A stretch of DNA of 64,000 nt, taken from Rhizobium sp. CCGE 510 (GTDB lineage Bacteria; Pseudomonadota; Alphaproteobacteria; Rhizobiales; Rhizobiaceae). The stretch spans positions 280,759 through 344,758 of the forward strand of contig NZ_AEYF01000001.1 of assembly GCF_000292525.1 (NCBI RefSeq). The letters run 5' to 3'. This document shows, piece by piece, positions 8,578-20,281 of this stretch (within the stretch, counting starts at the first letter, position 1; each line of letters starts with the position of its first letter). The position numbers and the translations under genes were made by a program. Below the pieces are notes generated by a model. The model searched no databases, was not told the origin of the DNA, and saw nothing but the letters and a program-made list of their open reading frames with translations.

Positions 8578-9640
8578 ATTTTTCGGCAGTCTGGCGTTGC
8601 GGTTCGACGCTCTTATCGACCTGTACGACGACGGAGAGGCCAGGCGTCAGCGCTACTGCCAATGTCTGCCCTTTATCGATGCCGATACGCACACCCACCC
8701 GTTGGGCGACCTTGGTGAAATTGCCGGTCGCGTTGTCGGCCTTGATGACGGCAAATTCGGAACCAGCCGCCGGCGAGAAGCGCTCGATATGGCCGTTAAG
8801 GCTGCGTCTGTTCAAAGCGTCCACAGCGATGGAAACGGGCTGACCGACCTGCATGCCGTCTAGTTGGGTCTCCTTGAAGTTCGCAACAACCCAGACATCC
8901 TGGGGCACGACTGCCATCAGCTGGGTGCCGGCCGTCACGTATTGGCCAACGCGAACGCCGACCTCGCCGAGACGGCCATCCCGTGGAGCCTTGATTGCAA
9001 TATTTTCCAGGTCGATCTCGGCAAGCTGAACCGCCGCCTCCGCACCGGCGACACCGGCCTCGAGCGAGGCACGACTGACGATGATCGCGGAAAGGTTCTG
9101 CTTTGCTACTTCGAGAGCCGCCTGTGCTTGATTGAGGGCGGCTTTCGCCTGTTGCAGCGTCGCCTGCGCCTGCTCGGATTCGCTTTCAGAAGCGATGCCA
9201 CGATTGCTGAGATTGCTGACACGCTCCCAAGCAAGCTGGGAGCGCTTCAGGGCGGCATTGGCGCCGTCGATCTCAGCGCGGGCTGAATTGACGTTGGCCT
9301 CGCCGGACCGTTCCTGCTGATGAGAATTGGAAAGCGACGCTTTCTGCACATCAAGAGCGGCCCGCGCTTGCGCGACCTTCTGGCCATAGATGCGGTCGTC
9401 GATTGTTGCCAGTACATCGCCCTTCTTGACCTGCTGGTAGTCCTTGACCGGCACGTCGATGACATAACCGCTCACCTGCGGGCTCATAATAGTCACATAG
9501 CCACGAACATAGGCATTGTCGGTCGTCTCGACCGATGTAACGAAGGGCGGAAGCCGCCAGGCATAGAGCACAAGCAGGATGCCGGCGGCCCCGACGAGCA
9601 GGATGATGATGGTGGTTGGTGAGCGAAGAAACTTGAACAT
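8576..9640 (-). CDS. HlyD/EmrA-type membrane fusion protein
   Basis: Periplasmic adaptor of an MFS-driven efflux pump, bridging the inner-membrane transporter to an outer-membrane channel. It has 354 residues from the ATG at 9640. One N-terminal membrane helix (TTIIILLVGAAGILLVLYAW) is followed by a lipoyl/barrel-sandwich half-motif (YVTIMSPQVSGYV), a long Ala/Gln-rich coiled-coil hairpin at about 75-180, and the second lipoyl half (IKAPRDGRLGEVGVRVGQYV). It lies 23 bp after the MFS gene in a MarR-MFS-HlyD operon. The upstream in-frame extension overlaps the MFS gene and was not used. Confidence 0.88.
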   Translation of the reverse strand: MFKFLRSPTTIIILLVGAAGILLVLYAWRLPPFVTSVETTDNAYVRGYVTIMSPQVSGYVIDVPVKDYQQVKKGDVLATIDDRIYGQKVAQARAALDVQKASLSNSHQQERSGEANVNSARAEIDGANAALKRSQLAWERVSNLSNRGIASESESEQAQATLQQAKAALNQAQAALEVAKQNLSAIIVSRASLEAGVAGAEAAVQLAEIDLENIAIKAPRDGRLGEVGVRVGQYVTAGTQLMAVVPQDVWVVANFKETQLDGMQVGQPVSIAVDALNRRSLNGHIERFSPAAGSEFAVIKADNATGNFTKVAQRVGVRIGIDKGQTLAVALTPGLSVVVQVDKSVEPQRQTAEK

Positions 9641-9663
9641 CGGTATTTCTCTGCATTTTGCAA

Positions 9664-11349
9664 TCAGGACTGGACAGCGGAATTGGACGACATCACGAAG
9701 GGCTTGAGGAGCCGATCCCACGCGAGGTGGAGCAGGAGGATGACGAGGGCTGTGACGGAGGCGACGAAGATGACCAGAAAAGCATCGTTATAGGCGAGGA
9801 CGTAGGCCTCGCGCGTCACTTGCTGGGCAAGCAGCGAGAGACCCTCGGCATTGAGGAGCGTCTTGTCGGCAACGACCTTATTATAGGCGGCGGAAAGCTG
9901 CGCGACACGCTGGGCGGTAAGCGGGTCCGTCAGCAGGATGTGTTCGACCAGCGCGTTGGAATGGAACTTCTCGCGGATCGTAACGAAAGTGCCGAGCATG
10001 GCGGAGGCAAACAGTGAGCCGATGCTCTGGGTGAACAGGAAGATCACCAGGAAGTTGACGACATATTGTGGGCCTTTGGCTAACACGGCACCGAAACCCT
10101 TCGACATTACGGGTGGCAGGAACATTGCAGCCCCGGCAGCAACCATCGCCTGGCTGAGGTACATATCGGCAGGGCGCGTCAGGCTGGTCGATTGGCTGTC
10201 GATCCACGCGCCGGCGGCGATGAGGATCAGCGCCAGCACGTGGGCAGTCTCCACGTAACGCGTCATCATCAGGAATGAGCAGAAGAGGCCGCCGACAAGG
10301 GAAGCGAGCAGAATGACCACATAGAGATGTACGGTCTGCTCATTGAGCAGCCCAAGCTGCTGATAGAAACCTGCCGCCGTCGCCGACTGCTCGGAGGAGA
10401 CGAAACGGAAGAGCAGCAACACTCCTGCCATGCGCAGGTTAGGGCCGGAGAGCAACCATCGGAGATCGATCATCGGATTCTGGCGCGGCAATTCGATCAG
10501 GAACAGGAGCGTCATCGCCCCGATGGCGACTGCAAGCAAGAAGCCGAGCCACGGCACCTCGAACCACCAGTAGAGACGGCCGAGCGTCAGCACGATGGCA
10601 AGACAGCCAAAGCCGATTGCCAGCAGAAGATAGCTCAGAATATCGAGACGCTGGATGACATGCGCGCGCGGGGGTGGCGTTAGCGGCAGAAGGTAGATGA
10701 CGGGAAGAGCGATCAGCGCCAGCCCCAACTCAAATGTGTAAAGCGCGTTCCAACCACCAAGGTCAAGGAGCGTCGGGGAGATGATCCGAGCGATCGGGGC
10801 GGAGAAGAGCGTGTTCATCAGCGCCAGGCTGAGGCCGAGCGAGAGTTTCTTTGCCGGTGGGAAGGCCTCTAACATGTACAGGAAGCCGATCGTCGAAAGC
10901 GGCGCTGCCGCCATGCCGCTCACGAAACGGATGACAATCGCCGAATGCAGGCTGGTGACCTGCAGATTGAGGAGTGACGCGACCACGAAACAGACGATGC
11001 TGAATTCGGCGAAGCGTCTCAGCCCGTATTGCGTTCTGATCTTGAACAGCGCGATCGCAAAGCTCGCATAGGGCGCCATGTAGGCGGCGGACAGCCAAGA
11101 AAGCTCCGTGGTGGTCGCCGAGAAAGATCCCTGCAACTGATAAATGTTGGCTGTGGCGAGGTTCATGCCGAGGCCCTGCGTCAGGAAGAACAGTACCGAC
11201 GCGGCCATATAGAGCGCCATTCTCCATGCCGGCATCGCCGCAGGCGCCGGCGGAGCGCCACCCTGTAGTGCCGCTGTGTCCCACTCGGCTTCCGGCCGCG
11301 AGACGTCATTGTCGTTGGCTGTGTCCCTGGAAGCGTGCGCAAGGCTCAT
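9664..11349 (-). CDS. MFS efflux transporter (DHA2/EmrB-like)
   Basis: Proton-coupled drug or metabolite exporter of the major facilitator superfamily, probably working with the adjacent HlyD-type adaptor. It has 561 residues with about 14 hydrophobic segments. A 42-residue hydrophilic N-terminus precedes the first helix. The loop between helices 2 and 3 (IRTQYGLRRFAEF) stands where the MFS motif A lies but is poorly conserved, so substrate prediction is unsafe. The start follows AGGAGAG. It begins 10 bp after the MarR gene and is transcribed with it. Confidence 0.85.
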   Translation of the reverse strand: MSLAHASRDTANDNDVSRPEAEWDTAALQGGAPPAPAAMPAWRMALYMAASVLFFLTQGLGMNLATANIYQLQGSFSATTTELSWLSAAYMAPYASFAIALFKIRTQYGLRRFAEFSIVCFVVASLLNLQVTSLHSAIVIRFVSGMAAAPLSTIGFLYMLEAFPPAKKLSLGLSLALMNTLFSAPIARIISPTLLDLGGWNALYTFELGLALIALPVIYLLPLTPPPRAHVIQRLDILSYLLLAIGFGCLAIVLTLGRLYWWFEVPWLGFLLAVAIGAMTLLFLIELPRQNPMIDLRWLLSGPNLRMAGVLLLFRFVSSEQSATAAGFYQQLGLLNEQTVHLYVVILLASLVGGLFCSFLMMTRYVETAHVLALILIAAGAWIDSQSTSLTRPADMYLSQAMVAAGAAMFLPPVMSKGFGAVLAKGPQYVVNFLVIFLFTQSIGSLFASAMLGTFVTIREKFHSNALVEHILLTDPLTAQRVAQLSAAYNKVVADKTLLNAEGLSLLAQQVTREAYVLAYNDAFLVIFVASVTALVILLLHLAWDRLLKPFVMSSNSAVQS

Positions 11350-11359
11350 CGAGCTCTCC

Positions 11360-11803
11360 TCATGATCCGCGCATCGTCTGCAGATTGGCCTGCATGGCGC
11401 GGATCACGCTCAGCGTCGTCCTTAGGTCGCTCTCAGGAATTCCGGCAACGACCCGGGCGCGCATTTTCCATGCGATTTCCTCGACCTCGCCGGCCGAGAC
11501 CCTGCCGCTTTCGGTGAGATATATTTCCTTGGCGCGACGATCGAAACCGGGGACGCGGCGTTCGACGAAACCCTGCCCTTCCATCGTGTCGAGAATTCGA
11601 ACCAGCGTCGGCGTCTCTAGTTCCAATTTGTCGGCCAATTCGCGCTGATTGATTCCATCCTTCGTGTTCAACGCGAAGAAGACGCGGGCGCGCGGCAGCG
11701 TCATATCTCGTTCCTTGACGAGCGCATCGAAGGCAACTCGCAGCTTGCGGCTAAAAGCAGCGATGTCCTCGATGAGTTCGCGCCCGAGGGATTTATTCGG
11801 CAT
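11360..11803 (-). CDS. MarR-family transcriptional regulator
   Basis: Winged-helix repressor that usually loses DNA binding on contact with small aromatic or phenolic ligands. It has 147 residues. The winged-helix region runs about 40-100, with NQRELADKLELETPTLVRILD as recognition region and a wing containing RRVPGFDRRAKEIYLTE. As first gene of the MarR-MFS-HlyD operon it probably controls that pump and itself. Candidate operator repeats lie 25-52 bp upstream of its start. I see nothing that identifies the inducer. Confidence 0.9.
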   Translation of the reverse strand: MPNKSLGRELIEDIAAFSRKLRVAFDALVKERDMTLPRARVFFALNTKDGINQRELADKLELETPTLVRILDTMEGQGFVERRVPGFDRRAKEIYLTESGRVSAGEVEEIAWKMRARVVAGIPESDLRTTLSVIRAMQANLQTMRGS

Positions 11804-12132
11804 GAGTCCGGCCTATTTTTAAGTAGTATGCTAATTATATGGATGCTTATTTATCAAAGAACAGCACTTTTTCAAGTGGACCATCGGATGTTTTTGCTGC
11901 GTGCCGGAGGTCATCGCAGTAAAATAGAGCCTCCGGAGGCTAGGGTGAGTCGGTACCGTGTCGCGCGGGTGACACTCCGGGTATTTTCTCCTTTAGGTCC
12001 CCAGGACTGTGGAGAAGTCGAACAACGTGCACAGCGTTCAGGATTTAAGCGAAGCGAGCCCCCGCTCCCTTCGCGGCCTCTTGATTTTCGCGTCCGGAAT
12101 TGCGAATCCGGAGCTGGAAAAAGACAGAACGG
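11804..12132. other. Intergenic region between marR-type gene and dnaB (329 bp)
   Basis: The AT-rich part next to the MarR gene contains candidate operator repeats (11828-11855). A perfect 14-bp palindrome, AGCCTCCGGAGGCT, lies at 11928-11941. The dnaB-proximal part has no recognisable promoter motif. No coding sequence is supported; the TTG-initiated extension of dnaB starting at 12100 lacks a good ribosome site. Confidence 0.5.
11828..11855 (-). promoter_or_regulatory. Candidate MarR operator region (direct repeats)
   Basis: Two direct copies, ATGCTAATTATAT and ATGCTTATTTATC, are spaced 15 bp start to start in the AT-rich DNA just upstream of the MarR gene. MarR-family operators are usually AT-rich repeats overlapping the promoter. 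Assignment is by position only. Confidence 0.4.
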
Positions 12133-13635
<1,503 letters not shown>

Positions 13636-13698
13636 TCGCGCGATGCTGCTGCAATGCAGCGGCCGGACTTCCCCCCGACAACATTGACCTCTAAACTG

Positions 13699-13726
13699 GC
13701 CGGAGAATCCTTCTCCGGCCTCTTTT
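13699..13726 (+). terminator. Rho-independent terminator between dnaB and alr
   Basis: A 9-bp stem, GCCGGAGAA against TTCTCCGGC, with a TCC loop, followed by CTCTTTTC. It ends only about 11 nt before the predicted alr start codon. Confidence 0.75.
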
Positions 13727-13737
13727 CGATGTGGATC

Positions 13738-14901
13738 ATGAGCGAATTTCTCGACGCCCCCGAAGACGATAATTTTGCCTCGGCAGGCCTGCGGCTGACC
13801 GTCGACCTGACGGCCCTGACGGAGAACTGGCGCGACATGGCGCGTCGCTCCGGTGCGGCGCGCGCTTCGGCGGTCGTCAAGGCGGATGCTTACGGCATGG
13901 GCATCGAGGATGCCGGCGAAGCGCTCTATGTGGCAGGCGCTCGCGATTTCTTCGTCGCCACCGTCGACGAGGGCGTGACGCTTCGCCTCTATGCACCCGA
14001 GGCGCGCATCTTCGTGCTCTCGGGCATATGGCCGGGCACCGAGCGGCGCTTCTTCGAAAACGATCTGGTACCGGTGATTTCTTCCGACGAGCAGCTCGCC
14101 TTCTGGATGGCGGTGCTTGCCGATTACGGTGACTACCCCTGCGCGCTGCATGTCGATACCGGTTTCAATCGGCTCGGACTGCATATGGACGATGCGATCG
14201 CGCTTGCCGACGACGTCTCGCGGCCGGCGAGCTTCGCGCCGGTGCTTGTCATGAGCCATCTCGCCTGCGCCGACGAGCCCAGCCATGCGATGAACCGGCA
14301 GCAACTCGAATCATTCCACAGGGTTAGCGCCGCCTATGAAGGCATCGATTCAAGCCTTGCCGCCTCGGCCGGCATTTTCCTCGGCGAGGATTATCACTTC
14401 GACCTGACCCGTCCCGGTATCGCGCTTTATGGCGGCGAGGCGGTCTGCGGCATGGCCAATCCGATGCGGCCGGTGGCAACCGCGGAAGCCCGCATCATCC
14501 AGGTGCGCAGCGTCGAGGCCGGTGAGACCGTCAGCTACGGACGGGCGCTGCAGCTTAGCCGCAAAAGCCGGCTGGCGATCGCTTCGGCCGGTTATGCCGA
14601 CGGCTACATGCGCAGCCTGTCGAGCGGCGGCGTGCCGCTGCGCCAGGTCGTCCCGCAGGGTGGGCAAGGCTTCATCGCCGGTCATAAGGTGCCGGTCGCG
14701 GGGAGGATCACCATGGACCTGACGATCTTCGACGTGACGGATCTGCCCGACAACGCCGTGCGCGCCGGGGATTATGTCGAGCTGTTCGGAAAGAACATGG
14801 CCCTGGACGACGTGGCGCGGGTGGCAGGCACGATCGGATACGAGATCCTGACGAGCATCGGGCTCCGTCACGAGCGGCGCTATGTCGCCGACGAGGAATA
14901 G
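13738..14901 (+). CDS. alr: Alanine racemase
   Basis: PLP-dependent interconversion of L- and D-alanine, supplying D-Ala for peptidoglycan. It has 387 residues from ATG 13738. The PLP lysine is in VVKADAYGMG near residue 45, the catalytic Tyr region in VSYGRALQLS, followed by SAGYADGYMR and the substrate motif GRITMDLTIFD. The start is uncertain: no Shine-Dalgarno is visible, because the dnaB terminator occupies that space, and in-frame ATG codons also occur at 13729 and 13654. MSEFLDAPEDD is taken as the most natural N-terminus. Confidence 0.92.
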   Translation: MSEFLDAPEDDNFASAGLRLTVDLTALTENWRDMARRSGAARASAVVKADAYGMGIEDAGEALYVAGARDFFVATVDEGVTLRLYAPEARIFVLSGIWPGTERRFFENDLVPVISSDEQLAFWMAVLADYGDYPCALHVDTGFNRLGLHMDDAIALADDVSRPASFAPVLVMSHLACADEPSHAMNRQQLESFHRVSAAYEGIDSSLAASAGIFLGEDYHFDLTRPGIALYGGEAVCGMANPMRPVATAEARIIQVRSVEAGETVSYGRALQLSRKSRLAIASAGYADGYMRSLSSGGVPLRQVVPQGGQGFIAGHKVPVAGRITMDLTIFDVTDLPDNAVRAGDYVELFGKNMALDDVARVAGTIGYEILTSIGLRHERRYVADEE

Positions 14902-14910
14902 CTTCCCCCG

Positions 14911-15546
14911 TCAGCGGCTGCTGAGCGCAAGGCGGACGCCGAGCGCCAGGAAAAGCGCGCCGAGGCCGCGATCGAGCCATAGCCCGACTTTTTGATTATG
15001 CCTGAGCGCATCGGCAAGACGCCCTCCGAGAAGGACGAGCGGCGGCTCGATGAAGGCGGCGACGACGATGATCAACCCGCCATGCAGCATGAGCTGGGCC
15101 CATGCCGGCCCTGCCCCTTCGACGACGAATTGCGGCAGGAAGGCCAGGAAGAAAATCGCCACTTTCGGATTGAGCAGTGAAACCAGAATGCCCTGTCGGT
15201 AGATCCTTGCTGCCGGCATTTTTTCACCGGCAACCTTTATCAGGCCATCGCCGCCGCCGGCGCGCAAAGCCTGAATTCCCAGCCAGACGAGATAGGCGGC
15301 GCCGATCCATTTGACCGCGGAGAAGGCGACTGAAGAAGCGGCGAGCACGGCGGAAAGGCCGAGCGCTGCCATCAGAACATGCAGGCAGGCACCGGACCAG
15401 ACGCCGAACAGCGCGGAAAAACCGGCGCGTTTTCCGCTTCTCATCGTGTGACCGAGGATGAAGGCGATGTCGGGGCCGGGCGACAGGTTGAGCAGAACCG
15501 CCGCCGAGAGAAATGCAAACCAGTGCGCAATTGAATAATCGAACAT
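14911..15546 (-). CDS. LysE/RhtB-family amino-acid exporter
   Basis: Predicted inner-membrane exporter of amino acids or related metabolites. It has 211 residues and about six transmembrane segments. The family signature is at the N-terminus (LLNLSPGPDIAFILGHTMRS) and KVAIFFLAFLPQFV lies in the middle. It is convergent with alr, only 9 bp apart, and divergent from radA. GGTGGAAG precedes the ATG. The substrate cannot be told from sequence. Confidence 0.85.
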   Translation of the reverse strand: MFDYSIAHWFAFLSAAVLLNLSPGPDIAFILGHTMRSGKRAGFSALFGVWSGACLHVLMAALGLSAVLAASSVAFSAVKWIGAAYLVWLGIQALRAGGGDGLIKVAGEKMPAARIYRQGILVSLLNPKVAIFFLAFLPQFVVEGAGPAWAQLMLHGGLIIVVAAFIEPPLVLLGGRLADALRHNQKVGLWLDRGLGALFLALGVRLALSSR

Positions 15547-15711
15547 CTTCCACCGTTCAGAATGAGCAGAGGCAAAGCATAGGCACGGGAGGCGCTGATG
15601 GGGAAATCATTAGTTTTGATCTGTCGCGATAGCCATTATCTCAGGCACGACAATGATTCGATGAAGCGGCGTGTCTGCTTCAGTCGGGAACCCGGACTGA
15701 AAGAGTGACTG

Positions 15712-17112
<1,401 letters not shown>

Positions 17113-17202
17113 TCCTTTCATTGCCAAGATTGGTGATGATATAGGAGGCACACGATAAGGCACGACACGGCCGCCAAGCGGCAGTCCTGGAGTTGAATTT
17201 AC

Positions 17203-17820
17203 ATGCCCATTACGATTTTCGACGGTATTGTCATCGGCGTCGTGCTCTTCTCCGCCGTGCTGGCGATGGTCCGCGGCTTTTCGCGCGAGATCCTCTCGAT
17301 CGCGAGCTGGGGCGGATCGGCGGCGGCGGCCTATTACCTCTATCCCTACCTGCTGCCCTACGCGAAGAAATACACCGATGACGACCGCATTGCGATCGTT
17401 GGCTCGGCGGCGGTCGTCTTCCTGATTGCGCTCATCGTCATCTCCTTCATCACGATGAAGATTGCCGATTTTATCATCGACAGCCGCGTCGGCGCGCTGG
17501 ACCGCACGCTCGGCTTCCTGTTCGGGGCAGCGCGCGGCGTGCTGCTGCTGGTCGTCGCCGTCGCCTTCTGGAACTGGCTGGTCGATGCCGACCACCGCCC
17601 GGCCTGGGTCAATCAAGCGAAATCGAAGCCCTTCCTGGATTCTATGGTCGTGAAGCTGAAATCGGTTCTGCCCGAGCAATTTGCCCAGATGATACCGGCG
17701 AGCATCCGTGATAAGCTTCAGCCGCCGGCACAGGGCGCTGAGGGCACCAATCCGCCGACGGGCGACCAAGCGCCGGCAGAAGACGCACCGACCGCGCCTG
17801 CACAACAGCCAGCGAATTGA
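17203..17820 (+). CDS. cvpA: CvpA family membrane protein
   Basis: Inner-membrane protein of the CvpA (colicin V production) family; its role in most bacteria is unclear, with links to envelope stress and purine synthesis through its frequent place beside purF, as here. It has 205 residues, four hydrophobic segments in residues 1-125 with the family pattern FDGIVIGVVLFSAVLAMVRG and VGALDRTLGFLFGAARG, then a Pro/Ala-rich hydrophilic C-terminus. The ATG follows a weak CTGGAG at longer spacing. Confidence 0.9.
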   Translation: MPITIFDGIVIGVVLFSAVLAMVRGFSREILSIASWGGSAAAAYYLYPYLLPYAKKYTDDDRIAIVGSAAVVFLIALIVISFITMKIADFIIDSRVGALDRTLGFLFGAARGVLLLVVAVAFWNWLVDADHRPAWVNQAKSKPFLDSMVVKLKSVLPEQFAQMIPASIRDKLQPPAQGAEGTNPPTGDQAPAEDAPTAPAQQPAN

Positions 17821-17835
17821 CACAGTGTTCAAGAG

Positions 17836-17864
17836 CTTGACCCGCCCTCCGGCAATTGCCATTT
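17836..17864 (+). promoter_or_regulatory. Candidate purF promoter
   Basis: CTTGAC, a 17-nt spacer and CCATTT. The -35 matches the rhizobial consensus exactly; the -10 matches CTATAT at four of six positions. It lies in the 150-bp gap between cvpA and purF. Confidence 0.45.
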
Positions 17865-17970
17865 GAGCGGGATGTCAAATAAGGGGTCCGGCCGGGCATA
17901 ACAGCTTAGCCGGGCTTCAGTTATTTCTGGAAATGCCGATCCATTCTTGTGAGAGCAGAGGCCCGCAGAA

Positions 17971-19461
17971 ATGAACCAGTCCCATTCCTTCCCGACCGAC
18001 GATCCGCTCGACGGAGATACGCTGCATGAAGAATGCGGGGTTTTCGGAATTCTGGGACATCCCGATGCCGCAGCACTCACGGCTCTCGGCCTGCATGCCC
18101 TGCAGCATCGCGGGCAGGAAGCGGCCGGCATCGTCTCCTTCGATGGCAAGCGCTTCTACCAGGAGCGCCACATGGGCCTCGTCGGCGACCATTATACCAA
18201 TCCGATGACGCTTGCCCGCTTGCCCGGCAGCATATCGATCGGCCATACGCGCTATTCCACGACAGGCGAAGTGGCGATGCGCAATGTGCAGCCGCTGTTT
18301 GCCGAACTTGAGGAAGGCGGCATCGCCATTGCCCATAACGGCAATTTCACCAACGGCCTGACGCTGCGCCGCCAGATCATCGCGACCGGCGCCATCTGTC
18401 AATCGACCTCCGATACCGAAGTCGTCCTCCATCTCATCGCCCGCTCCCGCCATGCCTCCACCTCCGACCGCTTCATCGACGCCATCCGCCAGATGGAGGG
18501 CGGCTATTCGATGCTTGCCATGACGCGCACCAAGCTGATTGCCGCGCGCGACCCGACCGGCATCCGCCCGCTGGTGATGGGCGAACTCGACGGCAAACCG
18601 ATCTTCTGTTCGGAAACCTGCGCGCTCGACATCATCGGCGCCAAGTTCGTCCGCGACGTGGAGAACGGCGAGGTCGTCATCTGCGAAATCCAGCCCGACG
18701 GCTCGATCAGCATCGATGCCCGCAAGCCCGGCAAACCGCAGCCGGAGCGCCTCTGCCTGTTCGAATATGTCTATTTCGCCCGGCCGGACTCGGTGGTCGG
18801 CGGCCGCAACGTCTATACGACGCGCAAGAACATGGGCATGAACCTCGCCAAGGAATCGCCCGTCGAGGCCGACGTTGTCGTGCCGGTGCCGGACGGCGGC
18901 ACGCCGGCGGCTCTCGGCTTCGCACAGGAAAGCGGTATTCCCTTCGAATACGGCATCATCCGCAACCACTATGTCGGCCGCACCTTCATCGAGCCGACGC
19001 AGCAGATCCGCGCCTTCGGCGTGAAGCTGAAGCATTCGGCCAACCGGGCGATGATCGAAGGCAAGCGTGTGGTGCTGGTCGATGATTCCATCGTGCGCGG
19101 CACGACCTCTCTCAAGATCGTCCAGATGATCCGTGAGGCCGGCGCGCTCGAAGTCCATCTCCGCGTCGCCAGCCCGATGATCTTCTTCCCGGATTTCTAC
19201 GGCATCGACACGCCCGATGCCGAAAAGCTCTTGGCCAACCAGTATGCCGATGTCGAGGCCATGGCCAAATATATCGGCGCGGATTCGCTTGCCTTCCTGT
19301 CGATCAACGGGCTTTACCGCGCCGTCGGCGGCGAGGACCGCAATCCGGCTCGCCCGCAGTTCACCGACCACTACTTCACCGGTGACTATCCGACCCGCCT
19401 GCTCGACAAGAACGGCGAGTCGATTGGCAACAAGCTTTCGATGCTTGCCAGCAACGGCTGA
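17971..19461 (+). CDS. purF: Amidophosphoribosyltransferase
   Basis: First committed step of purine synthesis: PRPP plus glutamine gives 5-phosphoribosylamine. It has 496 residues. The N-terminal Ntn glutaminase has its nucleophile at Cys22 (HEECGVFGI), so a 21-residue propeptide must be removed. The phosphoribosyltransferase domain has the PRPP loop VVLVDDSIVRGTT. The C-terminus lacks a CxxC pair, so the iron-sulfur cluster of the Bacillus type is probably absent. It is separated from cvpA by 150 bp carrying a possible promoter. Confidence 0.96.
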   Translation: MNQSHSFPTDDPLDGDTLHEECGVFGILGHPDAAALTALGLHALQHRGQEAAGIVSFDGKRFYQERHMGLVGDHYTNPMTLARLPGSISIGHTRYSTTGEVAMRNVQPLFAELEEGGIAIAHNGNFTNGLTLRRQIIATGAICQSTSDTEVVLHLIARSRHASTSDRFIDAIRQMEGGYSMLAMTRTKLIAARDPTGIRPLVMGELDGKPIFCSETCALDIIGAKFVRDVENGEVVICEIQPDGSISIDARKPGKPQPERLCLFEYVYFARPDSVVGGRNVYTTRKNMGMNLAKESPVEADVVVPVPDGGTPAALGFAQESGIPFEYGIIRNHYVGRTFIEPTQQIRAFGVKLKHSANRAMIEGKRVVLVDDSIVRGTTSLKIVQMIREAGALEVHLRVASPMIFFPDFYGIDTPDAEKLLANQYADVEAMAKYIGADSLAFLSINGLYRAVGGEDRNPARPQFTDHYFTGDYPTRLLDKNGESIGNKLSMLASNG

Positions 19462-19538
19462 GCCGCCGCTGCTTTGCCTTCCCTTCCGAGGGGCTCTTGC
19501 GCCCCTCGCCTTCGCACGCAAATCCGGAACCGGAACAG

Positions 19539-20279
19539 ATGAACATCAATCTTGAGGGCAAGATCGCACTCGTCACCGGTGCATCGCGCGGTATCGGCTA
19601 TTTCACGGCGCTGGAGCTTGCCAAAGCCGGCGCCCATGTGATCGCCTGCGCCCGCACCGTCGGTGGGCTCGAGGATCTCGACGATGCCATCAAGGCGGTC
19701 GGCGGCACGGCGACGCTGGTACCCTTCGACCTGGCCGACATGAATGCGATTGACGCGCTCGGCGGCTCGATCTTCGAGCGCTGGGGCAAACTCGACATCC
19801 TCGTCGCCAATGCCGGCGTGCTCGGCGTCATTTCGCCGATCGGCCATATCGAGGCGAAGGTGTTCGAAAAGGTGATGACCATCAACGTCACCGCCACATG
19901 GCGGCTGATCCGCTCGGTCGATCCGCTGCTCGCCCGCTCGGATGCAGGCCGCGCCGTCATCCTGTCATCAGGCGCGGCTCACAAGTGCCGGCCATTCTGG
20001 AGCGCCTATTCCGCGTCCAAGGCCGCTGTCGAGGCGCTGGCCCGGACCTGGGCCGGCGAGAGCCAATCGACGCCGCTGCGCATCACCAGTGTCGATCCGG
20101 GCGCGACCCGCACGGCGATGCGCGCCCAGGCGGTGCCCGGCGAAGATCCGCAGACGCTGCCGCATCCCTCCGAGATCGCCAGGGCGATCCTGCCGCTGCT
20201 CGGCCCCGGCGTGACCGAGACCGGCAAGCTGTTCGTTGTGCGGGAAAACAAGCTCGTCGACTACCGCCTGCCGGATTAG
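19539..20279 (+). CDS. Short-chain dehydrogenase/reductase
   Basis: NAD(P)-dependent oxidoreductase of the classical SDR family; the substrate is unknown. It has 246 residues from ATG 19539. The cofactor motif GASRGIG is near residue 14, NAGVLG near 90, a Ser in LSSGAAH and Tyr/Lys in YSASKAAVEA. The reading frame is open further upstream to 19497, but that part is proline-rich and unlike an SDR N-terminus. It lies 77 bp after purF and may be read through from it. It converges with the muramidase gene 2 bp away. Confidence 0.88.
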   Translation: MNINLEGKIALVTGASRGIGYFTALELAKAGAHVIACARTVGGLEDLDDAIKAVGGTATLVPFDLADMNAIDALGGSIFERWGKLDILVANAGVLGVISPIGHIEAKVFEKVMTINVTATWRLIRSVDPLLARSDAGRAVILSSGAAHKCRPFWSAYSASKAAVEALARTWAGESQSTPLRITSVDPGATRTAMRAQAVPGEDPQTLPHPSEIARAILPLLGPGVTETGKLFVVRENKLVDYRLPD

Positions 20280-20281
20280 CG

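Noticed and set aside
8576..11349. Naming the pump RmrAB or EmrAB
   Set aside because: Order and domains fit the general type, but the sequence similarity to those named systems cannot be judged here, so no gene symbols are given.
17917..19521. Minus-strand frame of 534 codons over purF
   Set aside because: Shadow of purF, which carries the glutaminase and PRPP motifs.
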